Assembly (NCBI GenBank): GCA_036557705.1
Contig: DATBHB010000015.1
Span: 1 to 64,000 of the forward strand
Direction: 5' to 3'
DNA from: VAZQ01 sp036557705
GTDB taxonomy: Bacteria; Pseudomonadota; Alphaproteobacteria; Rhizobiales; Xanthobacteraceae
Length of the DNA stretch: 64,000 nucleotides
The notes under the pieces: generated by a model
What the model was told of the DNA's origin: nothing
The model's database searches: none
What the model saw: only the letters and a program-made list of their open reading frames with translations
Part shown: one piece after another, positions 34,646 to 42,686 of the stretch
Layout of the letters: every line of letters begins with the position of its first letter
Position numbering within the stretch: the stretch's first letter is position 1
Position numbers and translations under genes: made by a program

Positions 34646-35503
34646 ATGTCGCGCATTGCCTATGTGAACGGCCGCTATGTCCCGTGCCATTTGGCCGTGG
34701 TCCACGTCGAGGATCGCGGCTACCAATTTGGCGATGGGGTCTACGAAGTCTGCGAGGTGAGGAGAGGGCGGATTATCGACGCGCGCCGCCATATGGAACG
34801 GCTTGTGCGTTCGCTCCGGGAATTGCGGATTCCGCTGCCGATGTCGCTTGCCGCGCTCGACATTGTGCTGCGGGAGACGATCCGCCGCAATCGCGTCAGC
34901 GACGGGATCGTTTACCTCCAGATCACCCGTGGGGTCGCTCGCCGCGACCATGGCTTTCCGCCGCCCGGCACCAGACCCGCCATCGTGGTCATGGCACGCA
35001 ATCTCGATGGTGCGGAGAACGAACGGACCGCGGCGCGAGGCATTGCTGTCATCACCGCTCCGGATACCCGCTGGGCTCGGGTCGATATCAAATCGATTGC
35101 GCTGCTTCCAAACGTGCTGGCCAAGCAGGCCGCGCGCGAGCACGGGGCCAAGGAGGCGTGGCTGGTCGATCGCGAGGGACGGGTCACGGAAGGCTCCTCG
35201 AGCAATGCCTGGATCGTGAACGCTGCCGGACATGTGGTGACACGTCCCGCTGAGACCGTAATCCTGCGGGGCATTACCAGGGCGGTCTTGCTGGAGGCGA
35301 TCCGGCGGCAGGGCTTGGTCCTGGAAGAGCGCGCCTTTACGGTTGCCGAGGCCTATGACGCGCGCGAGGCCTTCATTACCGGCGCGAGCCAAATCGTCAT
35401 GCCGGTTGTGCGCATCGACGGCCGGCCAATCGGGAATGGGAGGCCCGGACCGCTGGCAACGGCTTTGCGAAGGGATTTCCATAAATATTCGGAATGGAAC
35501 TGA
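34646..35503 (+). CDS. dat: D-amino-acid transaminase
   Basis: The 285-residue class IV PLP aminotransferase interconverts D-alanine and D-glutamate with 2-oxo acids. The N-terminus (Ala-Tyr-Val-Asn-Gly-Arg-Tyr-Val, then Asp-Arg-Gly-Tyr-Gln-Phe-Gly-Asp-Gly-Val-Tyr-Glu) is characteristic of D-amino-acid transaminases. The PLP Lys is in Asp-Ile-Lys-Ser-Ile-Ala-Leu-Leu-Pro-Asn near residue 150, and Glu-Gly-Ser-Ser-Ser-Asn lines the phosphate site. It lies between ntrX and hfq, a position conserved in relatives. Confidence 0.93.
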   Translation: MSRIAYVNGRYVPCHLAVVHVEDRGYQFGDGVYEVCEVRRGRIIDARRHMERLVRSLRELRIPLPMSLAALDIVLRETIRRNRVSDGIVYLQITRGVARRDHGFPPPGTRPAIVVMARNLDGAENERTAARGIAVITAPDTRWARVDIKSIALLPNVLAKQAAREHGAKEAWLVDREGRVTEGSSSNAWIVNAAGHVVTRPAETVILRGITRAVLLEAIRRQGLVLEERAFTVAEAYDAREAFITGASQIVMPVVRIDGRPIGNGRPGPLATALRRDFHKYSEWN

Positions 35504-35696
35504 GACCGCGCCTGGCCCGACAAAGGGCAGCTTCGATCGGGGCTGCTGCCAACTTCCGCTTGCGCGGCCCCCCGCACTGCCCTGTAATGACGGTTTGTAA
35601 TCCGCGTCACGAAACTGTAAATACGAGCCGTGAAAGTTGACTGGACGATAAAAACCGCGGCGAGAAGGCCCGCGAGCAAGAAACGGAAAAACACCA

Positions 35697-35957
35697 ATGG
35701 CAGCCGATCGCTCGCAAAACCTGCAAGACACCTTTCTCAACCATGTTCGAAAAAGCAAAATGCCGCTCACAATTTTTCTTGTGAATGGGGTCAAGTTGCA
35801 GGGGGTCGTGACCTGGTTCGACAATTTTTGCGTGCTGTTGCGACGCGATGGACACTCCCAACTCGTCTATAAACACGCCATCTCGACGATCATGCCGGGT
35901 CATCCGATCCAGCTGTTCGAAGGGGCCGAAGAGCCCTCGATCGGAGATAGAGGCTGA
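35697..35957 (+). CDS. hfq: RNA chaperone Hfq
   Basis: The 86-residue Sm-like protein pairs sRNAs with mRNAs. Sm1 motif: Leu-Gln-Asp-Thr-Phe-Leu-Asn near residues 9-15 and Val-Asn-Gly-Val-Lys-Leu-Gln-Gly. Sm2 motif: Tyr-Lys-His-Ala-Ile-Ser-Thr-Ile near 62-69. The C-terminal tail is short, as in alphaproteobacteria. The hflX gene follows directly after the stop. The 190-base gap before it holds three TGTAAT/TGTAAA repeats (35584-35619) and a TTGACT at about 35638, which may be promoter elements. Confidence 0.97.
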   Translation: MAADRSQNLQDTFLNHVRKSKMPLTIFLVNGVKLQGVVTWFDNFCVLLRRDGHSQLVYKHAISTIMPGHPIQLFEGAEEPSIGDRG

Positions 35958-37325
35958 TTGGAGCCGCGCCGTTTCGATAAGCGCATTGACCGTCTGGCCC
36001 CACGGGTCTCGGAGACGGGCCGCGCGATAGTCATTGAGCCGTCGCTGCGCAGCCGCAGCGGGAACGCGGGACGGCAAGCGGCACATCTCGCCTTGCGTTC
36101 GCCGGACGCGCGACTGGAGGAGGCTGTGGGTCTTGCCCACGCAATCGATCTCGCCGTCGTCGAATCGGGAATTGTGGCTCTCAGCGACATCCGTCCGTCA
36201 ACCTACCTTGGCAAAGGCAAGGTCGAGGAAATCGCCGGGATGGTGAAGACCGAGGACGCCGGCATCGTGGTGATGGACTGCGCCCTCTCGCCGGTTCAAC
36301 AGCGCAACCTGGAGAGGGCATGGCAGGCCAAGGTAGTGGACCGAACCGGGCTTATCCTGGAAATCTTCGGCCGGCGCGCACATAGCCGTGAAGGCGCGCT
36401 ACAGGTCGAGCTTGCGCATCTCACCTACCAGAAGAGCCGACTGGTCAGATCATGGACGCATCTTGAGCGGCAACGCGGCGGGTTCGGCTTTCTTGGCGGA
36501 CCGGGCGAGACTCAGATCGAATCCGATCGCCGGATGATCGAAGAGCGCGTTGCGCGTATCGAGAGCGATCTCGAAAAGGTCAAGCGGACTCGTCAGCTGC
36601 ATCGTAAGAGCCGCAAGCGCGTGCCTTACCCGATCGCGGCGTTCGTCGGCTATACCAATGCCGGCAAATCGACGCTCTTCAATAGATTGACGCAGGCAAG
36701 CGTCGTATCGGCAGATATGTTGTTCGCCACTCTTGACCCGACGATGCGCGCCGTCGATCTGCCGCGCGGGGCGCGGATCATTGTATCCGATACGGTCGGA
36801 TTTATCTCCGATCTGCCGACCGCTCTGGTGGCAGCATTCCGCGCCACGCTCGAGGAGGTAATCGAATCTGATCTAATCCTGCACGTGCGCGACGTGTCGC
36901 ACGCCGATACTGAAGCCCAGGCGCACGATGTAATGGACGTGCTGCGACAACTCGGCATCGAGCCCGGGCAGGGCAGCCGCACGATCGAAATCTGGAACAA
37001 GATCGACCGGATCGATCCCAGCGGCCGCGCCCGGTTGCAAAATCTGGCCGAGCGGCAGCGGGATAATGAGCGGCCGGTGCTCATTTCCGCCATCAGCGGG
37101 GAGGGGATAGAGGAACTCACCGCCCTCATTGAGCAGAAACTCAGCGAAAGCCGCGTCGTCCTCGAATTCATCGTCGATCCCGCGGACGGAGCCGGCGTGA
37201 GTTGGCTATACCGACATACTGAAGTCATTCACAAGTCGGTACGCGACGACGGCCAGTTGGGGATGACCGTGCGCGCCGATCCCGCCAATGCCGAACGCGC
37301 GCGCGCCCGATTTGGGCTGCATTAG
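35958..37325 (+). CDS. hflX: Ribosome-associated GTPase HflX
   Basis: The 455-residue GTPase splits or rescues stalled ribosomes under stress. The N-terminal HflX domain (about 40-190) includes Ser-Thr-Tyr-Leu-Gly-Lys-Gly-Lys, a coiled linker follows, and the G domain (about 225-385) has G1 Gly-Tyr-Thr-Asn-Ala-Gly-Lys-Ser-Thr, G3 Asp-Thr-Val-Gly and G4 Asn-Lys-Ile-Asp. The start is TTG right after the hfq stop, with no gap, which implies coupling to hfq. Its end overlaps the convergent exporter gene by 4 bases. Confidence 0.95.
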   Translation: MEPRRFDKRIDRLAPRVSETGRAIVIEPSLRSRSGNAGRQAAHLALRSPDARLEEAVGLAHAIDLAVVESGIVALSDIRPSTYLGKGKVEEIAGMVKTEDAGIVVMDCALSPVQQRNLERAWQAKVVDRTGLILEIFGRRAHSREGALQVELAHLTYQKSRLVRSWTHLERQRGGFGFLGGPGETQIESDRRMIEERVARIESDLEKVKRTRQLHRKSRKRVPYPIAAFVGYTNAGKSTLFNRLTQASVVSADMLFATLDPTMRAVDLPRGARIIVSDTVGFISDLPTALVAAFRATLEEVIESDLILHVRDVSHADTEAQAHDVMDVLRQLGIEPGQGSRTIEIWNKIDRIDPSGRARLQNLAERQRDNERPVLISAISGEGIEELTALIEQKLSESRVVLEFIVDPADGAGVSWLYRHTEVIHKSVRDDGQLGMTVRADPANAERARARFGLH

Positions 37326-38248
37326 ATGACGCTGTCCGGGGCCAGGCGGCACGCCTGCTCGCTATTGCCGGCTTCGATTTGGAGCGTCACGTGCCGGATT
37401 TTGAAACGCTCAGCAAGCTCATCTGCGGCCTGTTTTAACAGTTCATCGTCGAGACCAGCACCCGGCCGAACCAAGTGTGCCGTCAGGGCAACTTCTGTTG
37501 TACTCATAGCCCATATATGAAGGTCGTGTACTTCGCTGACCCCGTCAAGCGCGCCGAGATAGTCGCGCACTTTCGACGGGTCTACATCCTCCGGCACGGC
37601 TGCGAGCGACAGCATCGCGGCCTCGCGCAGAACGCGCCATGTACCCCAGACGATCAGAGCGGAAATGATCAGGCTTGCTGCCGGATCGATCCAGTACCAG
37701 GAGGTGAGCGCAATGATGCCTCCGGTAACCACTACCCCGAGCGAGATTGCCGCATCGCCGAGCAGATGGAGCGATGCCGCCCGTATGTTGAGATCGTGCT
37801 TGCGTCCTGCGCTCAACAGGAAGGCCGATGCGCCATTCACCAGGATCCCGATTGCCGCTACCGCCATCACGGTCACGCCCGCAACTTCGCTCGGGTTGTA
37901 AATTCGCAGGATGGCCTGCCAGGCAATGGCACCGGTTGCGACCAGCAGGATGAGGCTGTTGAGCAGCGCTGCCAATATTGAGGCCGATTGAAGCCCATAG
38001 GTATAGCGCTTGGTCGGGACACTGCTTGACATCGCGTAAGCGCCCCACGCCAGCAACAATCCCAGCACGTCTCCGAAATTGTGCCCGGCATCGGCAAGAA
38101 GCGCGACCGAATGCGCGAGGACTCCGTACACGACCTGCGCGGCCACCAAGGCAGCATTCATGAACGATGCGATCGCAAAAGCGCGCCCGAACGGCGCCGG
38201 CCCATGCACGTGAGGGCCTTCATGCTGGTGGGTGTGAATATGGACCAC
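37322..38248 (-). CDS. Cation diffusion facilitator metal exporter (DmeF/ZitB-like)
   Basis: The 308-residue CDF transporter has a His-rich N-terminus (His-Ile-His-Thr-His-Gln-His then His-Val-His), six membrane segments over about residues 25-215 and a cytoplasmic C-terminal domain. The transport-site motifs are His-Asn-Phe-Gly-Asp (second helix) and His-Leu-Leu-Gly-Asp (fifth helix). It exports Zn, Co or Ni; the His-Asp/His-Asp type is often DmeF. The start is GTG. The divergent neighbour at 38336 is the remnant of a CsoR-family regulator that would have controlled it. Confidence 0.92.
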   Translation of the reverse strand: MVHIHTHQHEGPHVHGPAPFGRAFAIASFMNAALVAAQVVYGVLAHSVALLADAGHNFGDVLGLLLAWGAYAMSSSVPTKRYTYGLQSASILAALLNSLILLVATGAIAWQAILRIYNPSEVAGVTVMAVAAIGILVNGASAFLLSAGRKHDLNIRAASLHLLGDAAISLGVVVTGGIIALTSWYWIDPAASLIISALIVWGTWRVLREAAMLSLAAVPEDVDPSKVRDYLGALDGVSEVHDLHIWAMSTTEVALTAHLVRPGAGLDDELLKQAADELAERFKIRHVTLQIEAGNSEQACRLAPDSVI

Positions 38249-38335
38249 GATATCCTCGCGCCTGCCACCCTCTTATTTATGTCTCAAGCCCTCGCGCTGC
38301 ACAGCTGTGCGTGCTAATGGTGAAAGTACGCAACG

Positions 38336-38488
38336 ATGTCCGATCTTCTCGTCAGAGGCGCGCCGGAGGCGGACGTGTCCCATACCACTCGCGACAAGGT
38401 CAAGCTGCTCAACCGGGTGCGCCGGATCCGTGGCCAGATCGAGGCAGGCGAACGTTTGACCGACGTCGTGCGCACATATCTCAAGTGA
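38336..38488 (+). pseudogene. CsoR/FrmR-family regulator with in-frame internal deletion
   Basis: The 50-codon frame reads a normal family N-terminus (Ser-His-Thr-Thr-Arg-Asp-Lys-Val-Lys-Leu-Leu-Asn-Arg-Val-Arg-Arg-Ile-Arg-Gly-Gln) and then jumps at Ile-Glu-Ala to the family C-terminus (Leu-Thr-Asp-Val-Val-Arg-Thr-Tyr-Leu-Lys). About 40-50 residues in between are missing, including the Cys and His metal or formaldehyde ligands and the central helices. The frame is kept. It is divergent from the CDF exporter, an arrangement like dmeR-dmeF. It probably cannot sense metal. Confidence 0.75.
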
Positions 38489-38523
38489 TCGACGGGGCCG
38501 CTGGCATCAGTGGAGAATTCGCG

Positions 38524-39516
38524 ATGATCCCTCGCTTGCGTCTAGTGCTCCCGACACTGCTGCTCTTGGGTTCCACGTGGGCAGCTGCCGCCGAGCCGAT
38601 TACGTTGCGCTACGGGCAGGCCTATTCGGCTCTCCGAAGCATTTTTGCGCTGCCGTTGCTCGTGGCCGAGCGCGAAGGCTATTTCGCGCGCGAAGGACTC
38701 AACTTTGTCACTGTGCCTATCCCCGGGGGCGGGGAGAAGCTGGTTGAGGCGCTCCACGACGGGACCGCCGATATCAGCCACGTCGCGACGCCATTCCTGA
38801 TTCAGGCCGCCCTCAAGGGCTCCGACGCCGTCGCCATCGCCACGGAGTTCAACAATCCGATCTACAGCCTCATCGCGAAGCCTGAGATCAAGAGCTACGC
38901 CGATCTCAAGGGAAAGCTTCTCGGCATGGCGGCAGAGAACGGCTCGATCACCATTTCGATCCGCAAATTGCTGAGCATGCACGGAGTGCCGCCTGACGCG
39001 TATCGATCCAAATTCGTAGATGGCACGCCCGAACGCCTGTCCTGCCTTACCGCCGGCGATTGTTACGCCGTTCCGCTCGGCCAGCCCCAGGATTTCGTGG
39101 CGATGCGCCAGGGCTATCGCCAGCTTGGGATATCGACGGAAGCCGTGCCGGAATTCGTCTATACGGTTACGGCAGCGAGGCGTTCCTGGGCACATGCCAA
39201 CAAGGATGCCGTCGTCCGCTATGTCCGTGCGCTCGGCGCCGCATTCCGTCTCATCCGCGATCCGGCCAAGCGCGATGACGTTGCGCGCACCATCATAGAG
39301 ACGACGGGCTTCGCCGAGGCGAACGCTCGCCTGACGCTCTCGCTCTATTTCGAGCCCGAACGCCACGTCCTGCCGATTGCGGGCGAGATCGACCCCAAGG
39401 GATTGGCCACTGCAATTGCGTTCATGGCCGACGCCGGTGTCCTCAAGCCGCCGCTGCCGTCGCCGGAGCGGTTTGTCGATTTGCAGTATCTGCAGGCAGC
39501 AGGAGTGAAGCAGTAG
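38524..39516 (+). CDS. NMT1/SsuA-type ABC substrate-binding protein
   Basis: A 330-residue periplasmic protein with a signal peptide ending Ala-Ala-Ala-Ala (about residue 23). It has the NMT1-like pattern: Leu-Leu-Val-Ala-Glu-Arg-Glu-Gly-Tyr-Phe-Ala-Arg-Glu-Gly-Leu-Asn near 45-60, Asp-Gly-Thr-Ala-Asp-Ile-Ser-His and Gly-Val-Leu-Lys-Pro-Pro near the end. Ligands in this family include sulfonates, taurine, nitrate and thiamine precursors. No permease or ATPase is adjacent. ATG 38524 starts the signal peptide; longer upstream frames overlap the regulator remnant and are not used. Confidence 0.85.
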   Translation: MIPRLRLVLPTLLLLGSTWAAAAEPITLRYGQAYSALRSIFALPLLVAEREGYFAREGLNFVTVPIPGGGEKLVEALHDGTADISHVATPFLIQAALKGSDAVAIATEFNNPIYSLIAKPEIKSYADLKGKLLGMAAENGSITISIRKLLSMHGVPPDAYRSKFVDGTPERLSCLTAGDCYAVPLGQPQDFVAMRQGYRQLGISTEAVPEFVYTVTAARRSWAHANKDAVVRYVRALGAAFRLIRDPAKRDDVARTIIETTGFAEANARLTLSLYFEPERHVLPIAGEIDPKGLATAIAFMADAGVLKPPLPSPERFVDLQYLQAAGVKQ

Positions 39517-39527
39517 AGCAATCGCTC

Positions 39528-39977
39528 ATGGCAAAGCCCGACACATCCGCGCTGACCCGCTACGACGAGGACTACCATGGCTGGATCGTCGGACAGGTCG
39601 CCTTGCTGGAGCAGCGCCGATTTTCGGCCCTGGACGTCTCAAATCTGGTCGAGGAGCTGAAGGCCTTGGCGGCTTCGTACCGGCACGCCATCGAGAGCCG
39701 ACTCGGCGTACTCCTCCTGCATTTGTTGAAATGGCGCTGGCAATCCGACCGGCGGAGTGGCAGTTGGGAATCTTCGATTATCGAGCAACGTTCGCGAATA
39801 GCACAGCGGCTGAAAGAAAGTCCGAGCCTGAAATCCTACCCTGCCGAAATTATCGCCGAGGAATATCGCCTGGCCCGGCGCAAAGCGGCCGCAGAAGCAG
39901 GTCTGCCAGTATCTGCCTTCCCCGAGCAGTGCCCGTTCACGATCGAGCAGGTGCTCGACCCCGATTTCCTCCCCTGA
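39528..39977 (+). CDS. DUF29 family protein
   Basis: The 149-residue protein has the DUF29 signature: Tyr-Asp-Glu-Asp-Tyr-His-Gly-Trp near residues 13-20, Leu-Asp-Val-Ser-Asn-Leu-Val-Glu-Glu-Leu, a Leu-rich helix with Leu-Leu-His-Leu-Leu-Lys-Trp, and Phe-Pro-Glu-Gln-Cys-Pro-Phe-Thr near the C-terminus. The family is mostly helical and has no established function; it is common and multicopy in cyanobacteria and Rhizobiales. It is 11 bases after the binding-protein gene and convergent with mazG. Confidence 0.88.
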   Translation: MAKPDTSALTRYDEDYHGWIVGQVALLEQRRFSALDVSNLVEELKALAASYRHAIESRLGVLLLHLLKWRWQSDRRSGSWESSIIEQRSRIAQRLKESPSLKSYPAEIIAEEYRLARRKAAAEAGLPVSAFPEQCPFTIEQVLDPDFLP

Positions 39978-40022
39978 GTCTCAGATTCCATCCGTTGACG
40001 ATCGTGATTTATTACCCATCCG

Positions 40023-40847
40023 TTATTGCGATTCTGCTGCCTTCGCTTCGTTCCACAGCACCTCCATCTCGGCGAGCGTCGCCTTTTCCGGCGATTTGCC
40101 GCGCGCAATAAGCGCGTGCTCGATCGCCGCAAAGCGGCGCTCGAACTTCTGGTTGGTGGCGCGCAGCGCACCTTCGGGATCGGCATCGAGGTGACGGGCG
40201 AGGTTCACCACCGCGAACAGGAGGTCACCGCTTTCCGCCGCGGCTTGCCTGCGATCATCCGAGCGAATCGCTTCCTCGATTTCGTCGGCCTCTTCGCGGA
40301 TTTTTGCCAATACGGCCAGCGGATCGTTCCAATCAAATCCAACCTTGCTGGCCCTCTGCTGAAGTTTGAGCGCACGGGTAAGGGCAGGGAGGGCAACTGG
40401 AACACCGGCCAGCGCGCCCCCGCTGGCCTCATCACCGCCGCCATCGGAGCGAACGGCGACCCCAGCGGCTTTCTCCTCGCTCTTGATGCGGTCCCACTGA
40501 TGCTCAACCGCCTGCGGCGTCAAACCACGCGCATCGCCGAACACGTGCGGATGGCGCCGGATGAGCTTCCCGGTGATCGCCTCGACCACATCTCCGAAGT
40601 CGAATGCGCCTTGCTCCTGCGCCATCCGGGCATGGAAAATGACTTGCAGCAACAGGTCGCCTAACTCGTCGCGCAGATCTCCGAGATCGCCGCGCGCGAT
40701 GGCGTCCGCGACCTCATAGGCTTCTTCGAGCGTATAGGGTGCGATGGTCGCAAAATCCTGCTCGAGGTCCCACGGACAGCCCGTCCCCGGCGTGCGCAAC
40801 GCCGCCATGATTTCGATCAGTCTACCGATGTCGCGGGAAGCGTCCAT
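40023..40847 (-). CDS. mazG: Nucleoside triphosphate pyrophosphohydrolase MazG
   Basis: The 274-residue house-cleaning enzyme hydrolyses (d)NTPs to NMP and pyrophosphate. It has two MazG folds: residues about 25-130 (Cys-Pro-Trp-Asp, then Glu-Glu-Ala-Tyr-Glu-Val-Ala-Asp-Ala with the metal-binding Glu residues, and Glu-Leu-Gly-Asp-Leu-Leu-Leu-Gln-Val) and about 165-260 (Val-Gly-Phe-Asp-Trp, Glu-Glu-Ala-Asp-Glu-Ile-Glu-Glu-Ala, Ser-Gly-Asp-Leu-Leu-Phe-Ala). It is the first leftward gene beside the dif site and is divergent from it. Confidence 0.95.
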   Translation of the reverse strand: MDASRDIGRLIEIMAALRTPGTGCPWDLEQDFATIAPYTLEEAYEVADAIARGDLGDLRDELGDLLLQVIFHARMAQEQGAFDFGDVVEAITGKLIRRHPHVFGDARGLTPQAVEHQWDRIKSEEKAAGVAVRSDGGGDEASGGALAGVPVALPALTRALKLQQRASKVGFDWNDPLAVLAKIREEADEIEEAIRSDDRRQAAAESGDLLFAVVNLARHLDADPEGALRATNQKFERRFAAIEHALIARGKSPEKATLAEMEVLWNEAKAAESQ

Positions 40848-40986
40848 TGAAACGACAGTCCTGTTGTGCGTGCGGTTGCGCAGGGGCGGCTAAGGGAGCG
40901 GTCGAGACGGCCGCAGGGAGGACGACCCGCCGCGGAGTGAATAACTGACGGATGCCGAAGCGAACGGCATGCCCCACCTCGACCAT

Positions 40987-41014
40987 GATTCGCATAAGGT
41001 ATATTATGGAATAT
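40987..41014. other. dif: dif site (XerC/XerD chromosome dimer resolution site)
   Basis: The 28 bases consist of an 11-bp left arm GATTCGCATAA, a 6-bp centre GGTATA and an 11-bp right arm TTATGGAATAT. They match the E. coli dif site at 22 of 28 positions, including the full CGCATAA core of the XerC arm, five of six centre bases and the TTATG of the XerD arm. It lies in the 226-base non-coding gap between mazG and the PhnP-like gene. Most genes on both sides are oriented toward it, as expected at the terminus. The same gap holds two more CGCAT words (near 41028 and 41047) without full arms. Confidence 0.85.
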
Positions 41015-41073
41015 TCCGGCTATTCGCATTTTCCGGGCATTTTACGCATTCTCCTCGACGCCGGCCGGCATCT

Positions 41074-41880
41074 TCAGGTTTCATCCGACAATTCGAACAT
41101 AAGCCCGTCAAATGCCGGCTCCACATGTCGCGGCAAGCGGGCGCGCAACGTCTCATAATCGAGGTCGCTGTGCAGATTGGTCAGGATCGCGCGCCGGGGC
41201 CGGATGCGTTCGATCCAGTCAAGGCTCTCGTCCAGGCTCAGGTGACTGGGATGGCTGCGGTAACGCAGCGCATCGATGATCCAGACATCGAGCCCGCACA
41301 GCATCGCCATCGACTCCGAAGGCAGGCCATTGAGGTCGCATGAATAGGCGAGCTTGCCGAAGCGGAAACCCAGCGAGGTGATATCGCCGTGCTCCTGGAG
41401 GAACGGGAGCGCGCCGATGGGCCCACCCGCTCCGTCCACGGTGACTGGCTGTCGTTTCGCCAGCCGATGCTCCTCGACGATCGGCGGATAGTCACTGCCC
41501 GGCGGCGACGCAAAGCAATAGCCGAAGCGCGCCCGCATGGTCTGCGACGTGCGTTCGTCGAGATAGATCGGCACCCGCCGGCGGCGCGCGATGAACAAGG
41601 CACGCAGGTCGTCGATGCCATGGGTATGGTCGGCGTGTTCATGCGTGATCAGGACGGCATCGAGCCAATCGACGGCGGCATCAAGCAGCTGCTCTCTCAA
41701 ATCGGGTGACGTATCGACCAACAGCCGTGTGACGCCGGCAGCGGCATGCTGCTCGACCAGCAGCGACGTGCGCCGCCGGCGATTCTTCGGATTTTTTGGA
41801 TCGCAGTCGCCCCAGCCGAGCGCCGGGCGCGGCACGCCGCCCGAGGAGCCGCAGCCCAAAATCGTAAACCGCAGGCTCAT
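41074..41880 (-). CDS. PhnP-like metallo-beta-lactamase-fold phosphodiesterase
   Basis: A 268-residue cytosolic MBL-fold hydrolase. The N-terminus Leu-Gly-Cys-Gly-Ser-Ser-Gly-Gly-Val-Pro-Arg is typical of the PhnP/RNase Z-like subgroup. The metal motif is Thr-His-Glu-His-Ala-Asp-His near residues 79-85. Asp in Tyr-Ser-Cys-Asp-Leu and a late His in Leu-His-Ser-Asp complete the site. The family hydrolyses cyclic phosphodiesters. It overlaps tatD by 4 bases and is the last gene of the leftward metG-tatD run, next to dif. Confidence 0.9.
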   Translation of the reverse strand: MSLRFTILGCGSSGGVPRPALGWGDCDPKNPKNRRRRTSLLVEQHAAAGVTRLLVDTSPDLREQLLDAAVDWLDAVLITHEHADHTHGIDDLRALFIARRRRVPIYLDERTSQTMRARFGYCFASPPGSDYPPIVEEHRLAKRQPVTVDGAGGPIGALPFLQEHGDITSLGFRFGKLAYSCDLNGLPSESMAMLCGLDVWIIDALRYRSHPSHLSLDESLDWIERIRPRRAILTNLHSDLDYETLRARLPRHVEPAFDGLMFELSDET

Positions 41881-42686
41881 GCGGCTGCGGCAGCCGGATG
41901 CGGCACCTTCTGGAACAGCCGGAAAAAATTTTCTGTGGTCTGTCGCGCAAGCTCGTCATACGCCATATCACGGACCTCGGCGAGGACCTTGGCGGTCTCG
42001 ACCACATAAGCCGGCTCGTTGCGCTTGCCGCGCCAGCGGCCGGGCGCGAGATAAGGCGCATCGGTCTCCACCAGAAATCGATCGCGCGGCAGCGAGGCGG
42101 CGATCAGCCGCAGATCATCGCTCTTCTTGAAAGTCAATATCCCGGTGAAGGAAATGAACAGTCCAAGGGCGATCGCCCGGTTCGCGAGATGGTGAGAGCC
42201 GGTGAAGCAGTGCAGCACTGCCCGAAAAACCCCCTGCCCCATCTCATCTTCGAGGATGCGCGCCATGTCTTCATCCGCATCGCGCGAATGGATGACGAGC
42301 GGCAGCCCGGTTTCCCGCGCCGCCGCGATGTGATTGCGAAAGCTGCGCTCCTGCGCATCGCGCGGCGCATGATTGTAGTGATAATCGAGGCCTGCCTCGC
42401 CGATCGCCACCACCTTGGGATGGCGCGCGCACCCCGCAAGGTCGGCCACTGATATGTCGAGTTCCTCGTGGGCATAGTGAGGATGCGTTCCGACCGAGCA
42501 GAAGACATCGGCAAAATGTTCGGCAATAGCCAGGACCTCGACGTGATGCCTCATCCGGGTTGAAATCGTAACCATGCGGATGAGACCAGCGGCTCGCGCA
42601 CGCTCCACAACGGCATCGAGCTCGCCCTGGAAATCGGGAAAATCGAGATGACAATGGCTGTCGACCAACGGGGCTGGCGAGATCAT
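41877..42686 (-). CDS. tatD: TatD-family metal-dependent hydrolase
   Basis: A 269-residue TIM-barrel hydrolase. The metal ligands are visible in Val-Asp-Ser-His-Cys-His-Leu-Asp (residues 8-15), Gly-Glu-Ala-Gly-Leu-Asp (about 96-101), Val-Ile-His-Ser-Arg and Val-Leu-His-Cys-Phe-Thr-Gly, with the final Asp in Glu-Thr-Asp-Ala-Pro-Tyr-Leu. It has 3'-5' DNase or DNA-repair roles in E. coli; the YcfH subgroup next to metG/holB is of less certain function. ATG 42686 overlaps the metG stop; a longer upstream frame lies inside metG. Confidence 0.93.
   Translation of the reverse strand: MISPAPLVDSHCHLDFPDFQGELDAVVERARAAGLIRMVTISTRMRHHVEVLAIAEHFADVFCSVGTHPHYAHEELDISVADLAGCARHPKVVAIGEAGLDYHYNHAPRDAQERSFRNHIAAARETGLPLVIHSRDADEDMARILEDEMGQGVFRAVLHCFTGSHHLANRAIALGLFISFTGILTFKKSDDLRLIAASLPRDRFLVETDAPYLAPGRWRGKRNEPAYVVETAKVLAEVRDMAYDELARQTTENFFRLFQKVPHPAAAAA

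Noticed and set aside
34589..35824. A 411-codon frame antisense to the D-amino-acid transaminase gene
   Set aside because: Runs across a repeat, the dat gene and the hfq promoter region; product is not protein-like.
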